Below, one piece after another: positions 18,641 to 27,713 of a stretch of DNA of 64,000 bases. The notes below the pieces were generated by a model that saw nothing but the letters and a program-made list of their open reading frames with translations, did no database searches and had not been told where the DNA came from. This stretch comes from Pseudalkalibacillus sp045920555 (lineage in GTDB: Bacteria > Bacillota > Bacilli > Bacillales > Fictibacillaceae). The DNA is taken from the NCBI RefSeq assembly GCF_045920555.1, contig NZ_CP174509.1, forward strand, positions 4,898,001 through 4,962,000, given 5' to 3'. A program made the translations under genes and the position numbers. Each line of letters begins with the position of its first letter. Positions within the stretch are counted from its first letter, which is position 1.

Positions 18641-19308
18641 GGTATAAAAGTCACCACTCTAAAATGATAGATAGGTATTTCCTCACGCTGACACATAATT
18701 AGATAAATCTCACAATAGTTACGTAGTTTATTTTAAGGGGGTACAAATATGAGAAATTTTTCAGAAAGAAAAACTTACCATCATCAGTAAAATCGAGATA
18801 AAAGAACCGGTCACAAAACAGACCATTTAACAAAATCCGGACATACTAATATCCCCTATCAATTCCATTTTGTCACTTTTTAGTAAGTAGATTATATCAT
18901 TAATCTTTATGTTCACAATATATATTTTGGTAATTAATGAGAGGAATTGTCTAATTAAAAAGAACCTTATCTATATATGTAAGCTCTTCAAGTATACTTT
19001 TTCCTATTTTTGATAGAAACCGTTGTATACATCATATATAATGAATTGGTATTCATTTCTAAAATTATATCAAGCTCAAACAAAACGGGCGTATTGCTTA
19101 ACGTAATCTTGCAAACCAGACCATTTTGGGGAAATCTTCCGTGGTGGGGTTACCGGGACTCATTACTGGTTCACTACTCATTTTTCGTAGCAAGTTATAA
19201 TGAGTGGCACAAACAAAAAACGTCTAAAGGCAAATCAACAATTTTAACGTTATTCAAGAGAAGGTCATCAAAAAAGATCGCACGTTGGGATTAATCAATT
19301 GTTAAAAG
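18641..19308. other. Intergenic region with two doubtful small reading frames
   Basis: AAGGGGG followed by a 13-codon frame (MRNFSERKTYHHQ, 18749-18790) is a good initiation signal without a gene behind it. A TTG-initiated frame of 94 codons (19010-19294, containing LPWWGYRDSLLVHYSFFVAS and a basic C-terminus) has no ribosome site and resembles nothing I know, but it runs right up to a terminator. Both may be pieces of decayed genes. Otherwise the region is AT-rich and featureless. Confidence 0.35.
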
Positions 19309-19345
19309 AAGGGCTCACACATTCAAATTGTGTCAGCCCTTTATT
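19309..19345. terminator. Bidirectional terminator
   Basis: AAGGGCTCACACA and TGTGTCAGCCCTT form a long stem; TATTATTAATATTTTTTT follows on the plus strand and CTTTTAAC on the minus strand, after mnaA. Confidence 0.85.
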
Positions 19346-19357
19346 ATTAATATTTTT

Positions 19358-20503
19358 TTATACTTGAAACTCATTTGGTCGTTCATTTCTTTTTTGGAAA
19401 TGATACAGGATCGCTTCAACAATTCGACGCGATGCTTCTCCATCTCCATATGGATTCGAGGCTTTTGACATTTTTTCATAAGCCTCTGTTTCAGTTAAAA
19501 GTTCATTGGCAAGCTGATAAATATGGTCTTCTTCTATCCCTGCCAACTTGAGTGTACCAGCTTCAATTCCCTCAGGTCTTTCTGTTGTATCCCTCAATAC
19601 AAGTACTGGAACCCCTAAAGAAGGTGCTTCCTCTTGTATTCCACCAGAATCTGTAAGAATGATGTGTGCTCTGGAAGCTAAATTATGAAAATCGATTACA
19701 CCTAATGGTTCGATCAGATGAATCCGCTCGTGCCCGCCCAATTTATCCTGGGCGACCTCACGAACTGCCGGGTTAAGATGGACGGGATAAACCACCTGAG
19801 TATCCTTATGCTCATCCACTAATCGACGGATGGCTGAGAACATCTGGCGCATAGGCTCACCGAGATTTTCTCGACGATGAGCAGTCATCAATACAAGGCG
19901 ATCGTCATTCAATTTTTCCAGCACGGAATGTTGATAATCCTCTTGTACAGTTGTTTTTAAAGCATCAATCGCTGTGTTACCTGTAATGTAAATATTCTCT
20001 TGTTTTTTGTTTTCCTTAAGAAGGTTGGCTGCTGAATTGTTTGTAGGTGCGAAGTGCAAGTCTGCAAGAACACCTGTCAATAACCGATTCATTTCTTCTG
20101 GGTAAGGGGAATATTTGTTACCCGTTCTTAATCCTGCCTCTACATGTCCAACAGTGATTTGATTGTAAAATGCAGCCAGGCTTGCCACAAAGGAGGTTGT
20201 CGTGTCTCCATGTACCAATACAATATCCGGCTGAGCTTCTTTTAGTACCCCATCAAGGCCTTCTAATGCGCGATTTGTTACTTCCATCAAATTTTGACGT
20301 TGTTTCATGATATTCAAATCATAATCCGGAGTTACTTCAAAGATCTCCAATACTTGATCGAGCATTTCTCTATGTTGTGCTGTCACCGTTACGATCGATT
20401 CAATTTCATCAGGATATTTTTCCAATTCAAGGACAAGCGGACACATCTTAATCGCTTCGGGTCTTGTCCCGAAGATCGTCATGACTTTAATCTTTCTATC
20501 CAT
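19358..20503 (-). CDS. mnaA: UDP-N-acetylglucosamine 2-epimerase (non-hydrolysing)
   Basis: The 381-residue cytoplasmic enzyme has the full-length WecB/MnaA fold: FGTRPEAIKMCPLV at the N-terminus, VHGDTTTSF, HVEAGLRTG, PEEMNR, and the UDP-binding LTDSGGIQEEAPSLG near residue 290. It interconverts UDP-GlcNAc and UDP-ManNAc. UDP-ManNAc is the donor used by TagA at 2.7-3.5 kb, so the linkage-unit pathway is almost complete within this window. It also serves capsule or pyruvylated wall polymer synthesis in other bacilli. AGGGGGAA precedes the ATG. It is monocistronic, ended by a strong bidirectional terminator. Confidence 0.95.
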   Translation of the reverse strand: MDRKIKVMTIFGTRPEAIKMCPLVLELEKYPDEIESIVTVTAQHREMLDQVLEIFEVTPDYDLNIMKQRQNLMEVTNRALEGLDGVLKEAQPDIVLVHGDTTTSFVASLAAFYNQITVGHVEAGLRTGNKYSPYPEEMNRLLTGVLADLHFAPTNNSAANLLKENKKQENIYITGNTAIDALKTTVQEDYQHSVLEKLNDDRLVLMTAHRRENLGEPMRQMFSAIRRLVDEHKDTQVVYPVHLNPAVREVAQDKLGGHERIHLIEPLGVIDFHNLASRAHIILTDSGGIQEEAPSLGVPVLVLRDTTERPEGIEAGTLKLAGIEEDHIYQLANELLTETEAYEKMSKASNPYGDGEASRRIVEAILYHFQKRNERPNEFQV

Positions 20504-20558
20504 ACGATTTCCCCCTAACTTTATCTATGTTCAATGGTACTTTTTCACAATACCCAGG

Positions 20559-21098
20559 TCAATTTTTTTCTGAAGTGAGTTGTGTTTGATTCTGTTTTCG
20601 GACTTTCTTATATATAAGGTGGTGTGCTAGTAATACTCCTAAGATTGCTCCGAAACTATCCAAAATAACATCCTCGACATGAGGCGATCTTTGCACGGTG
20701 AACCCCTGGTGGATTTCATCTGAAGCAGCATAAATACTTGTCAGGAGCCATGAATAAAAAATGATTGGCTTTCTTGTTTTAATGGTGATTCTTAATGCCC
20801 TGTAGATGAGGAAGGCCAGAATCAAATACACTGTCACATGAGCCCCTTTTCGTATGAAAAACTCTATGTATCCCGCTTCACCTAACAATTTGACACTTAC
20901 TTCTTCTCCAGCATAATTAAAAGCCAGTTCAGAAAAATAAGTTGTAACCCATCCTAGTTCCAAAGTATCAAGGAATAATGGTTTGATATCTTGATCACTG
21001 TATGGTTGGGAGGAAGAATAAAAGATCATTCCCATCCATATTAGTACTGGCCCCCAATAAAGTAATAGTTTCTTCATTTCCATCCCTCTGGATCTCAT
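20559..21098 (-). CDS. VanZ-family membrane protein
   Basis: The 179-residue frame encodes a VanZ-like protein with four or five membrane helices. Family hallmarks are WMGMIFYSSSQ near the N-terminus, RKGAHVTVYLILAFL, and AASDEIHQGFTVQRSPHVED. Three start codons lie close together; the third ATG at 21077 (MKKLLLYW) is best placed, about 6 bases after GAGGG, so the true protein may be 172 residues. VanZ proteins are linked to low-level teicoplanin resistance in enterococci, but most chromosomal copies have no defined role. It follows mnaA's promoter region on the same strand without overlap. Confidence 0.85.
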   Translation of the reverse strand: MRSRGMEMKKLLLYWGPVLIWMGMIFYSSSQPYSDQDIKPLFLDTLELGWVTTYFSELAFNYAGEEVSVKLLGEAGYIEFFIRKGAHVTVYLILAFLIYRALRITIKTRKPIIFYSWLLTSIYAASDEIHQGFTVQRSPHVEDVILDSFGAILGVLLAHHLIYKKVRKQNQTQLTSEKN

Positions 21099-21278
21099 TC
21101 TAAAGCAATGTCGCTTTCTTCATCTTATCATAGTACCCGACCGTATTCATTTGACATTCATAATTTTCATAACAAATCTTTTTTTGCTATTTTAAAGAAA
21201 AAAGGAAAACCTTTTGATAAGTGAACCGTATATAGTTATGTAGAGGTTAATTTGTTAGAAAAAGGAGCGTAAAATATA

Positions 21279-21605
21279 ATGAAAACATATAAAGTTCTTC
21301 AGTGGGTGACCGGAGGGTGTGAAGCTTTCCTTGCGATCCCGTTCATTGGGGGTACATTCGTCTTAGCGAATTGGTACATCCCTCTGTTTGTAATGTTAGG
21401 GCTTCATATTGTTACACTTGTATATGTTAATAAGGAAGCAAAAATTGGTTTTCAACGAGTTGGAAGCATTTTCGGGATCATTACTTCATGTATAGCCTGG
21501 TTCCCTGTTGTAGGCTGGTTGATGCACAGTATCACAGCCATCATCCTATTAATCAGCGCCGCACGAAAAGACAAAGATGAAGACGAAGTAGAAGTGATCG
21601 GATAA
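21279..21605 (+). CDS. Small integral membrane protein
   Basis: A 108-residue protein with three to four hydrophobic segments (about 12-30, 33-50, 62-80, 82-95) and a charged cytoplasmic tail (RKDKDEDEVEVIG). It is not a family I can name. GGAG precedes the ATG at rather long range. The next gene, a DUF4870 protein, has the same orientation but is separated by a repeat element, and both are of a type often annotated as membrane stress or tension proteins. Function unknown. Confidence 0.7.
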   Translation: MKTYKVLQWVTGGCEAFLAIPFIGGTFVLANWYIPLFVMLGLHIVTLVYVNKEAKIGFQRVGSIFGIITSCIAWFPVVGWLMHSITAIILLISAARKDKDEDEVEVIG

Positions 21606-21607
21606 CC

Positions 21608-21715
21608 GGTACCAGGCTCCTTTTAAGAACGCAGTCATATCAAGGGGTTTGAAACGGTGCCTGGCACCCATCAAGAACTCAGATATACCAAGGGTTGCAA
21701 ATCGGTGCCTGGTAC
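21608..21715. repeat. GGTGCCTGGCACC-type dispersed element, locus 1
   Basis: Three copies of the near-palindrome GGTACCAGG / GGTGCCTGGCACC / GGTGCCTGGTAC are spaced about 45 bases apart with related inner sequence. The segment around 21637-21668 is repeated in reverse orientation at 25571-25600. It lies between two small membrane protein genes. Confidence 0.85.
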
Positions 21716-21749
21716 AACTGTTGACTATTTATAAAAAGGAGCGATTATT

Positions 21750-22109
21750 TTGGATTATAATAATGAATTATCCAAAGATGAGAAAAATTGGGGTATGTAT
21801 GTCCATCTAGCTGCTTTTGCAGGTTATTTGACAGCAGCGCTCGGTTTCATAATAGGACCGCTTCTGCTCTGGTTACTTAAAAAAGATGAATACGCCTATG
21901 TGGATTATCACGGCAAAGAGGCATTGAACTTTCAGATCAGTTTCTTCATTTATGGACTTGTGGCTGGAGCGTTAATGATTATTCTCATAGGATTCGCGTT
22001 ACTTCCGATTGTGGTGATCTTACATCTTGTTTTCATGATCATTGGAACAATCCGAGCAAGCGAAGGTAACTACTACCGCTTTCCATTAACGATTCGTTTC
22101 ATTAAATAG
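21750..22109 (+). CDS. DUF4870-family membrane protein
   Basis: The TTG start at 21750 is supported by AAGGAG 8 bases upstream. The 119-residue protein has the DUF4870 pattern: a soluble N-terminus followed by MYVHLAAFAGYLTAALGFII, then LLLWLLKKDEYAYVDYHGKE, ALNFQISFFIY, and a last helix ending ASEGNYYRFPLTIRFI. Proteins of this family have three or four membrane helices and are widespread in bacilli; no biochemical role is established. A clean terminator follows, shared with the convergent amidohydrolase gene. Confidence 0.88.
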   Translation: MDYNNELSKDEKNWGMYVHLAAFAGYLTAALGFIIGPLLLWLLKKDEYAYVDYHGKEALNFQISFFIYGLVAGALMIILIGFALLPIVVILHLVFMIIGTIRASEGNYYRFPLTIRFIK

Positions 22110-22119
22110 TAATGTCAAA

Positions 22120-22152
22120 AAGCATGCGTTCAACTATGAGCGCATGCTTCTT
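22120..22152. terminator. Bidirectional terminator
   Basis: AAGCATGCG and CGCATGCTT pair around TTCAACTATGAG, with CTTTAAT after it; the minus strand reads toward TTTTTGAC. Confidence 0.85.
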
Positions 22153-22178
22153 TAATCTGGATAATTGTTAGATGTCCT

Positions 22179-23780
22179 TTATTCTTTTTTATAAACTCTT
22201 TCCCCATCAAACCATGTTTCCATCACTTGAATATCCTTTAATTTGTGCGGTTCGACTTCTGCTGGATCATCTGATAATAGGATGAGGTCTGCTACATAGC
22301 CCTCTTCCAGCTTCCCTTTCTTATCTTCTTGAAAATCGAGATAAGCTCCTGTTTCGGTGTATGATTTGTACATCTTGTCGAGTGGTAATTTCTCGTCTGG
22401 AATCCAACCACCTTCAGGATTTCCGTCTTTGTCAGTCCGGTTTACTCCAGCAAAAATGTTAACAAGAGGCGAAAGGTCACCGATCGGGCTGTCAGAACTG
22501 CCGGTATACGGAATTCCCAATTGATCAACAGTATCCCAGGGGTTGCAGTACTTTTCCCGCTCCCTTCCGACCCAATCACCTGTTTTATCATATTCATCCA
22601 TCATAAAGCCAGGTTGGATTTCAAGAAAAGGTTTGATTTTCTGCAGCCTCTCCAATAGATCAGGCGCTAAAACTTGAGCATGAATGATTCGGTGGCGCAT
22701 TTTCTCCGCCCCAACTTGCTCGATTGCATTAAGGGCTTGTTCAACGGCTCGATCTCCAATAGCATGCATGGCGACTTGCATGTTGTTTTCATCCGCAGCC
22801 TTAACCATTTCATTCAATTCTTCTTGAGTGTAAATCAACTCGCCTTCTGTTTCCGGTTGATCATGATAGGGTTCTCTTAACGCTGCTGTATGGAGTCTTT
22901 GTGTCCCATCTAAAAAGATCTTAAAAGCACCGACTGTCACCCGGTCTGTCCCATCACCGGTGCGTTTTTTATCGTTTACGATGAAGTTTTTCAAATCATC
23001 TACATGGTAAACATAATGATGAAGCTGGGCTTTGATTGGCAGTTTCCCATCTTTTTCAAGATCGGTATACGTCCGCCACACTTGATCATAGGATCCTGCA
23101 AAGTTGACATCATCCGTTTGAACAGAAGTAATTCCGTTCTCAAGTAAATGCGGAATGGCGTCTTCTATGGCTTCATATGTCTCCTCTTCAGTTTTATTGC
23201 GGAAATGGAACTTGATGAAATGGACTGCTGTATCTTTGAATCGACCGTTCCAATTACCTTCTTCATCTTTTTCAATGAACCGATCATGATTTTTTCCAAG
23301 CTCCGGCTCTTTCCTTAATATTTTCAGCGCTTCTTCATTCACGATGCATTCATGACCATCATCATGTAGAAAGAACATCGGTTTCTCGTACTCGAGCTCT
23401 TCTAACTCTTTCGCTGTCAGAGGATGATCGATGTCTTCGAATTGGTCGTCAATCACTCCCCGACCGATGACCCAATCGTGCTCTTCCATCATTTTTTCAT
23501 TGTATTCATCGTGTACGATTTCTTTCATTTCACGCCAAGATCTCACCTTCCGAAGGTCGAGTTCCTTCTTCATTAAGCCATAGCGAAGCAGGTGCATATG
23601 TGTATCATTGAAGGATGCTGTTACTGTCGCACCATTCCCGTCGATAACATTCTCAGAACTTGTATCCGCCCTTCCCTTGTTGATCGCTTTGATTTTCCCA
23701 TTTTCAATTTCTATATGATGGATTTGCTTGTCCTCTTTTATACCTGGTCGATAAATATATACATTGTTTATAATTGTCAT
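22179..23780 (-). CDS. Amidohydrolase-family metal-dependent hydrolase (YtcJ-like)
   Basis: This protein of about 533 residues belongs to the amidohydrolase_3 group: an N-terminal beta-sandwich piece, the metal-binding FNDTHMHLLRYG motif near residue 60, HDDGHECIVNEEAL, a central barrel with VGAFKIFLDGT and AMHAIGDRAVEQAL, and a C-terminal YVADLILLSDDP strand. Relatives hydrolyse N-formyl or amide bonds, but substrates vary. I prefer the ATG at 23780 because AGGAGG then lies 8 bases upstream; the ATG two codons earlier is only 2 bases from it. Monocistronic, converging on the DUF4870 gene. Confidence 0.88.
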   Translation of the reverse strand: MTIINNVYIYRPGIKEDKQIHHIEIENGKIKAINKGRADTSSENVIDGNGATVTASFNDTHMHLLRYGLMKKELDLRKVRSWREMKEIVHDEYNEKMMEEHDWVIGRGVIDDQFEDIDHPLTAKELEELEYEKPMFFLHDDGHECIVNEEALKILRKEPELGKNHDRFIEKDEEGNWNGRFKDTAVHFIKFHFRNKTEEETYEAIEDAIPHLLENGITSVQTDDVNFAGSYDQVWRTYTDLEKDGKLPIKAQLHHYVYHVDDLKNFIVNDKKRTGDGTDRVTVGAFKIFLDGTQRLHTAALREPYHDQPETEGELIYTQEELNEMVKAADENNMQVAMHAIGDRAVEQALNAIEQVGAEKMRHRIIHAQVLAPDLLERLQKIKPFLEIQPGFMMDEYDKTGDWVGREREKYCNPWDTVDQLGIPYTGSSDSPIGDLSPLVNIFAGVNRTDKDGNPEGGWIPDEKLPLDKMYKSYTETGAYLDFQEDKKGKLEEGYVADLILLSDDPAEVEPHKLKDIQVMETWFDGERVYKKE

Positions 23781-23874
23781 GATCATTGCCTCCTAAACGA
23801 TAAAATTACGGATAATCCCTTAACTCTTATTAATTCGACTACCCGTAATTTCTTAAAAATAATCTTCAAGAGGT

Positions 23875-24732
23875 CTACTTGGGAATTATTACCTGTTGAC
23901 CTGGATAGGTCAAAGATGAACTCAATCCATTTTCTTTCATTAATTTCTCTACAGAAACACCATATTTTTGTCCAATGTCCCATAATGTATCGCCTTTTTG
24001 GATCGTGTACATGCTGTAGGAATGGACCACAACATCTTTCGACTTTTCCTCACTAGGTAAAAGGATCGTTTGGCCTGGATAGATCCAATGTGACCTGATA
24101 TCATTTAATTTTTTCAAAGTCTGGACATTCGTCCCGTATCGTCGGCCAATATCCCATAGCGTATCGCCTTTTACAACGGTATGGAGGCGGACCGATTTAA
24201 CGACTACTTTAACATCTTCAGTTTTCTCAGCCTTCCCTTTCCCCTTTACGACGGTTAACTTCGGTTCTTTATCAACCTTTACACTGTCTGATAATACTCT
24301 TCTTGCTGTCACATACCGGTCGCTCCAATAGTAGGGAGAAAACGGGTTGGCATATCCGACACCCTTGCTTTGGGCACCGATCATTCTCCCATTTCCTGCA
24401 TATATCGCAACATGATTGATTTTCCCATTAAAATTCGTATCGAAAAACACAAGGTCACCCGGTTGCAAATCTCCGCTAAGTACAGGCTTTCCAACTCCTG
24501 CCTGAGCCATGCTCGTTCTTGGCAGCTTAACCCCATGTTGACGAAAAACCGTCGCTGCAAAAGATGAACAATCGAAACTGGAGGTATTCCCCACTGCCGA
24601 GCCGTACCTATACGGTGTTCCTAAGTACTTCTTCGCGCTTTCGATCACCTCTTCTCCGGAATGTGCATACGCCTCTGTCCCGACTGTCATCACAAAGCCA
24701 GCCGCTAGTGCCCCAGGCAAAACCTTTTTCAT
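23875..24732 (-). CDS. NlpC/P60 endopeptidase with two LysM domains
   Basis: The 285-residue protein has a signal peptide (1-23), an NlpC/P60 domain (about 24-145) with Cys55 in FDCSSF and His107 in INHVAIYAGNG, a charged linker, and two LysM repeats (about 190-235, HTVVKGDTLWDIGRRYGTNV; about 240-285, YTIQKGDTLWDIGQKYGVSV). It would bind peptidoglycan through LysM and hydrolyse stem peptides. The residue aligned with the third catalytic His of the SLH homologue at 14.0 kb is Gln121, which occurs in some active family members. Closely related to the gene at 30.9-31.7 kb. GGGAGGG precedes the start. Confidence 0.92.
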   Translation of the reverse strand: MKKVLPGALAAGFVMTVGTEAYAHSGEEVIESAKKYLGTPYRYGSAVGNTSSFDCSSFAATVFRQHGVKLPRTSMAQAGVGKPVLSGDLQPGDLVFFDTNFNGKINHVAIYAGNGRMIGAQSKGVGYANPFSPYYWSDRYVTARRVLSDSVKVDKEPKLTVVKGKGKAEKTEDVKVVVKSVRLHTVVKGDTLWDIGRRYGTNVQTLKKLNDIRSHWIYPGQTILLPSEEKSKDVVVHSYSMYTIQKGDTLWDIGQKYGVSVEKLMKENGLSSSLTYPGQQVIIPK

Positions 24733-24947
24733 CCGAATCCCTCCCGTATTTTTTTAGCGATAGTTCGACTTGGACCCGGTTCCTTCATGCCTGTCTGTGT
24801 CGGAAAAGCCCTCTATTGCTCGGTCTAACTCACTTTATGCGAGGGACAAAACCGATATGCCCTGTAAAAAATCCTTTGTATTGGTAAAATTCAAGGTGTT
24901 TGTTATTATTAGTTAAATGATGGAAACAGGAACATATAGGGGGAGAT

Positions 24948-25529
24948 ATGTTGAAGAAAACCACTAAGAAAATTCTCATCCGCTTTTTAATTGGTTGTAT
25001 AATCATCATTGCTGGTATTACTTGGTTTTTCCCATTTTCACAGTTTAGTATCTATAAATCTTTTTCTTATAATCCTGACCCTGTCGTTGTGGAACAGTAT
25101 AACGATGATTTGGATCGCTTTAAGAAGGTCTACAATAAAGAGTCGCGGAACCAGCGGAACCAAAGGGACCTCACCAATAACAGGATCCAATACATAATCG
25201 AGATGTATGAAGAAGATAGCTTTTTAAGCGATAAACCGTCAAAAATTACGATACATAGTCTGCATAGCTTGTTGTATAACGTTGTAGAAACGAGAGAAAC
25301 GTTGATTGAACTTTCATTCGAGGAGACTTATGAAAAAGACGCGAAAGACTTCCTTAGACTACATTTAGAAGGTGTACTTGCCTTAGAAGAGGATATAGAA
25401 AATATCATACAATCAACTAATAACTCAAGATTCACACTCCAACTGCAATACAGTAACCTTTATATGAGCTTTATAGGAAATTTGAATTTCTTAGAATCCT
25501 TTTATGATGAATACTCAAAAAACAGATAA
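24948..25529 (+). CDS. Single-pass membrane protein of unknown function
   Basis: The 193-residue protein has one membrane helix (about 9-30) and an extracellular, helix-rich, acidic remainder with likely coiled coil (DLDRFKKVYNKESRNQRNQR and later EEDIENIIQS). GGGGGAG directly precedes the ATG at 24948; initiation at the following TTG (24951) is equally possible. I do not recognise a family. It is a single gene with a terminator directly after it, located between a LysM hydrolase and a dispersed repeat. Confidence 0.75.
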   Translation: MLKKTTKKILIRFLIGCIIIIAGITWFFPFSQFSIYKSFSYNPDPVVVEQYNDDLDRFKKVYNKESRNQRNQRDLTNNRIQYIIEMYEEDSFLSDKPSKITIHSLHSLLYNVVETRETLIELSFEETYEKDAKDFLRLHLEGVLALEEDIENIIQSTNNSRFTLQLQYSNLYMSFIGNLNFLESFYDEYSKNR

Positions 25530-25532
25530 TGC

Positions 25533-25564
25533 AATAGACCTCCTTTCAAGAGGTCTATTTTATT
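25533..25564 (+). terminator. Terminator
   Basis: AATAGACCTC and GAGGTCTATT form a 10-bp stem with loop CTTTCAA, followed by TTATT. Confidence 0.85.
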
Positions 25565-25570
25565 GCATCC

Positions 25571-25629
25571 GTACCAGGCACCGTTTCAAACCCCTTGATA
25601 CCACTGCCTTCCTAAACGGTGCCTGGTAC
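25571..25629. repeat. GGTGCCTGGTAC-type dispersed element, locus 2
   Basis: GTACCAGGCACCGTTT and AAACGGTGCCTGGTAC are 16-bp perfect inverted repeats bounding a 59-base element. Its left half is the reverse complement of part of locus 1. The rest of the gap to 25913 contains no gene that I can see. Confidence 0.9.
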
Positions 25630-25913
25630 AGAGATACAGTTTTACTACTTTTTATCTAGTATTCTACCTTGTAGGATTGGATAAGATGATAATGTTTAAG
25701 GGAGATTATTAGTAAAATATTCCTTTCCTTATTATTTCAAAAAAATATGGTTGAAACAGGCTATTGGACGGTGTAGGATTAGAAAGGTACGTAAATTCTT
25801 CAAATAATTTCCTTGAATATGTCAAATGTTACAGAAACTATTTTGGAGCTTATCCGTATTTTATGAATGGCAGATTCATAGCTTTATAATACATAGCTAA
25901 CAGGAGGACAAAA

Positions 25914-27557
25914 ATGGAATACAATCAAGGAAAAAATGAAACAGCTGCTTCAATCGAACCTTCACAGCAGACAAGCAGGAGCAAGAAACCGATCTTGATT
26001 TCGCTTGCAGTCATCGTTTTACTTGGAATCGGCACAACGGTCTATGCTATGTTTTTCAACCTATCTCCGAAAGAGACGTACTTTTTAGCTGAGAAGAACT
26101 CGATGGAACAAACGCAGGAATCATTCAATAAGACGTTTGCGGTCAATGAAGATGTAAACGAAAAAATGATGAAAGATCCTTCAAAATCAACACTTACATT
26201 AGGCCTTAAAAGCATTGAAGGACTCGGAGCGATCGACCCGAACATGGCGATGTTCGCATCTATGCTTAATGACGTGAAATTAAGTATGGCAGCACAACTC
26301 AACCCTGAGAAAAACGAAGGGCTTGCTGAATTGAAAGCCGGGATGGGCGGGACAGAATTCATCAAAGCAGAAGCTTATCAATCTGAGGATCTCACAGCCT
26401 TGAATGTTCCCCTTCTCTATAACAACTATCTTTATTTGAACAATGATCAATTTGGTGAAGTGATGAAGAAGATCGAACCAGCATACCAGGGACCCGAGCA
26501 AATCGATAACTTTGTAGAAATGCAGCTTGAAGCAATGAAGAATCAAGGAAAATATGAGGAACATGCTGAGGAGTACGGTAAATTCCTCCATGAAAAAATC
26601 AAGGACGAAAACGTTACAGAAAAAAGCGGTGTGGAATTCCAAGGTAACAAATACAATCAGCTTACACTCCAATTGTCTGAACAAGAAACGAAAGAAATCC
26701 TGAAAGCTTTAATCGATAAAGTTCAAAAAGACGATGAATTAATTGATCTCTTGATTGACACTAATGTAAATACTGCACTCAATACTCAAGGGATGGAAAC
26801 AGCGGATCTGAAGGAAACATTCCAGACTGAATTGAAAAACGCTTCGGAGAACATCGACCAGATAAAAATTCCAGACGGATTCAAGAGCGTCATCCTCGTT
26901 GATAACAAAGATGTGATCGTAAAGCGGGATGTTGATTTCAAAATTGGTGCCGAATCAGAGCTTGTCGTCGTTGATTATTCCAGCCACGCCTTACGTTCAG
27001 ACGATATCATCACGGACGGTAAATGGGAAATCAATATCTTCCCTGAAAACGGTGAAAAGCAAGATTATGTAAAAGTACTGCTCGAAATCAAAGGTAAAAA
27101 AGGAGAAGGTGAAAATGCAACACGTGATATCACTGGAGCATTCGCCTTTGCTGAAGCAGGTGAAGTCACAGGTGCGAACCTTAATGCTAAAATCACTGGG
27201 GCTCCTGAAGATATGAAAGCAGATTTTGAAGCATCCATCGAAGATCCGAACAATTCAGGCATTCCTCCACTGAAAGGGCATTTCACACGTAAAGTGACAG
27301 ATGACCTGGACAATGGAACATATGCATCGAATGGTGAATTTGGCTTAGAAGTTGATGCTGGGCTTGGCGCTCCAATCAATGTAACGTTTGATTATGAGAA
27401 TAAAACCGAATTTACGGATAACCTCAAATTCCCGAATGTTGCTGAGGACGGGGAAAATGTAGCCGAAATGAGCCCTGAAGAAATGCAAAACATCATGATG
27501 GACATTCAAACACGTATTCAAGGAATGATGAAGAACGGTCCACAAATGTTCAAGTAG
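25914..27557 (+). CDS. Membrane-anchored DUF6583-like protein
   Basis: The 547-residue protein has a short cytoplasmic N-terminus, one membrane helix (about 26-47) and a large extracellular region rich in charged residues. The start of that region (FNLSPKETYFLAEKNSMEQT) and the alternating strands later on (GKWEINIFPENGEKQDYVKV, NVTFDYENKTEF) fit the DUF6583 family as I remember it; I could not verify this. An AGGAGG site precedes the ATG. The next three genes form an ABC exporter on the same strand beyond a terminator, so a functional link is possible but not demonstrated. Confidence 0.7.
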   Translation: MEYNQGKNETAASIEPSQQTSRSKKPILISLAVIVLLGIGTTVYAMFFNLSPKETYFLAEKNSMEQTQESFNKTFAVNEDVNEKMMKDPSKSTLTLGLKSIEGLGAIDPNMAMFASMLNDVKLSMAAQLNPEKNEGLAELKAGMGGTEFIKAEAYQSEDLTALNVPLLYNNYLYLNNDQFGEVMKKIEPAYQGPEQIDNFVEMQLEAMKNQGKYEEHAEEYGKFLHEKIKDENVTEKSGVEFQGNKYNQLTLQLSEQETKEILKALIDKVQKDDELIDLLIDTNVNTALNTQGMETADLKETFQTELKNASENIDQIKIPDGFKSVILVDNKDVIVKRDVDFKIGAESELVVVDYSSHALRSDDIITDGKWEINIFPENGEKQDYVKVLLEIKGKKGEGENATRDITGAFAFAEAGEVTGANLNAKITGAPEDMKADFEASIEDPNNSGIPPLKGHFTRKVTDDLDNGTYASNGEFGLEVDAGLGAPINVTFDYENKTEFTDNLKFPNVAEDGENVAEMSPEEMQNIMMDIQTRIQGMMKNGPQMFK

Positions 27558-27649
27558 AAATAAAGAAAACTTGGCAAAGCCAAGCCTTTGGTGCAGGCTG
27601 AGTCATAGTTGTACTTATATTGAAGAAAGTTATACTTTAAATGCGATGA

Positions 27650-27688
27650 AAGGCAAGTGTCTGAGACTACTCCACACTTGCCTTCTTT
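27650..27688 (+). terminator. Terminator
   Basis: AAGGCAAGTGT and ACACTTGCCTT pair around a 12-base loop, followed by CTTTAT, between the DUF6583-like gene and the ABC exporter. Confidence 0.85.
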
Positions 27689-27713
27689 ATACACTGATAA
27701 TTAGGAGAGTAAG

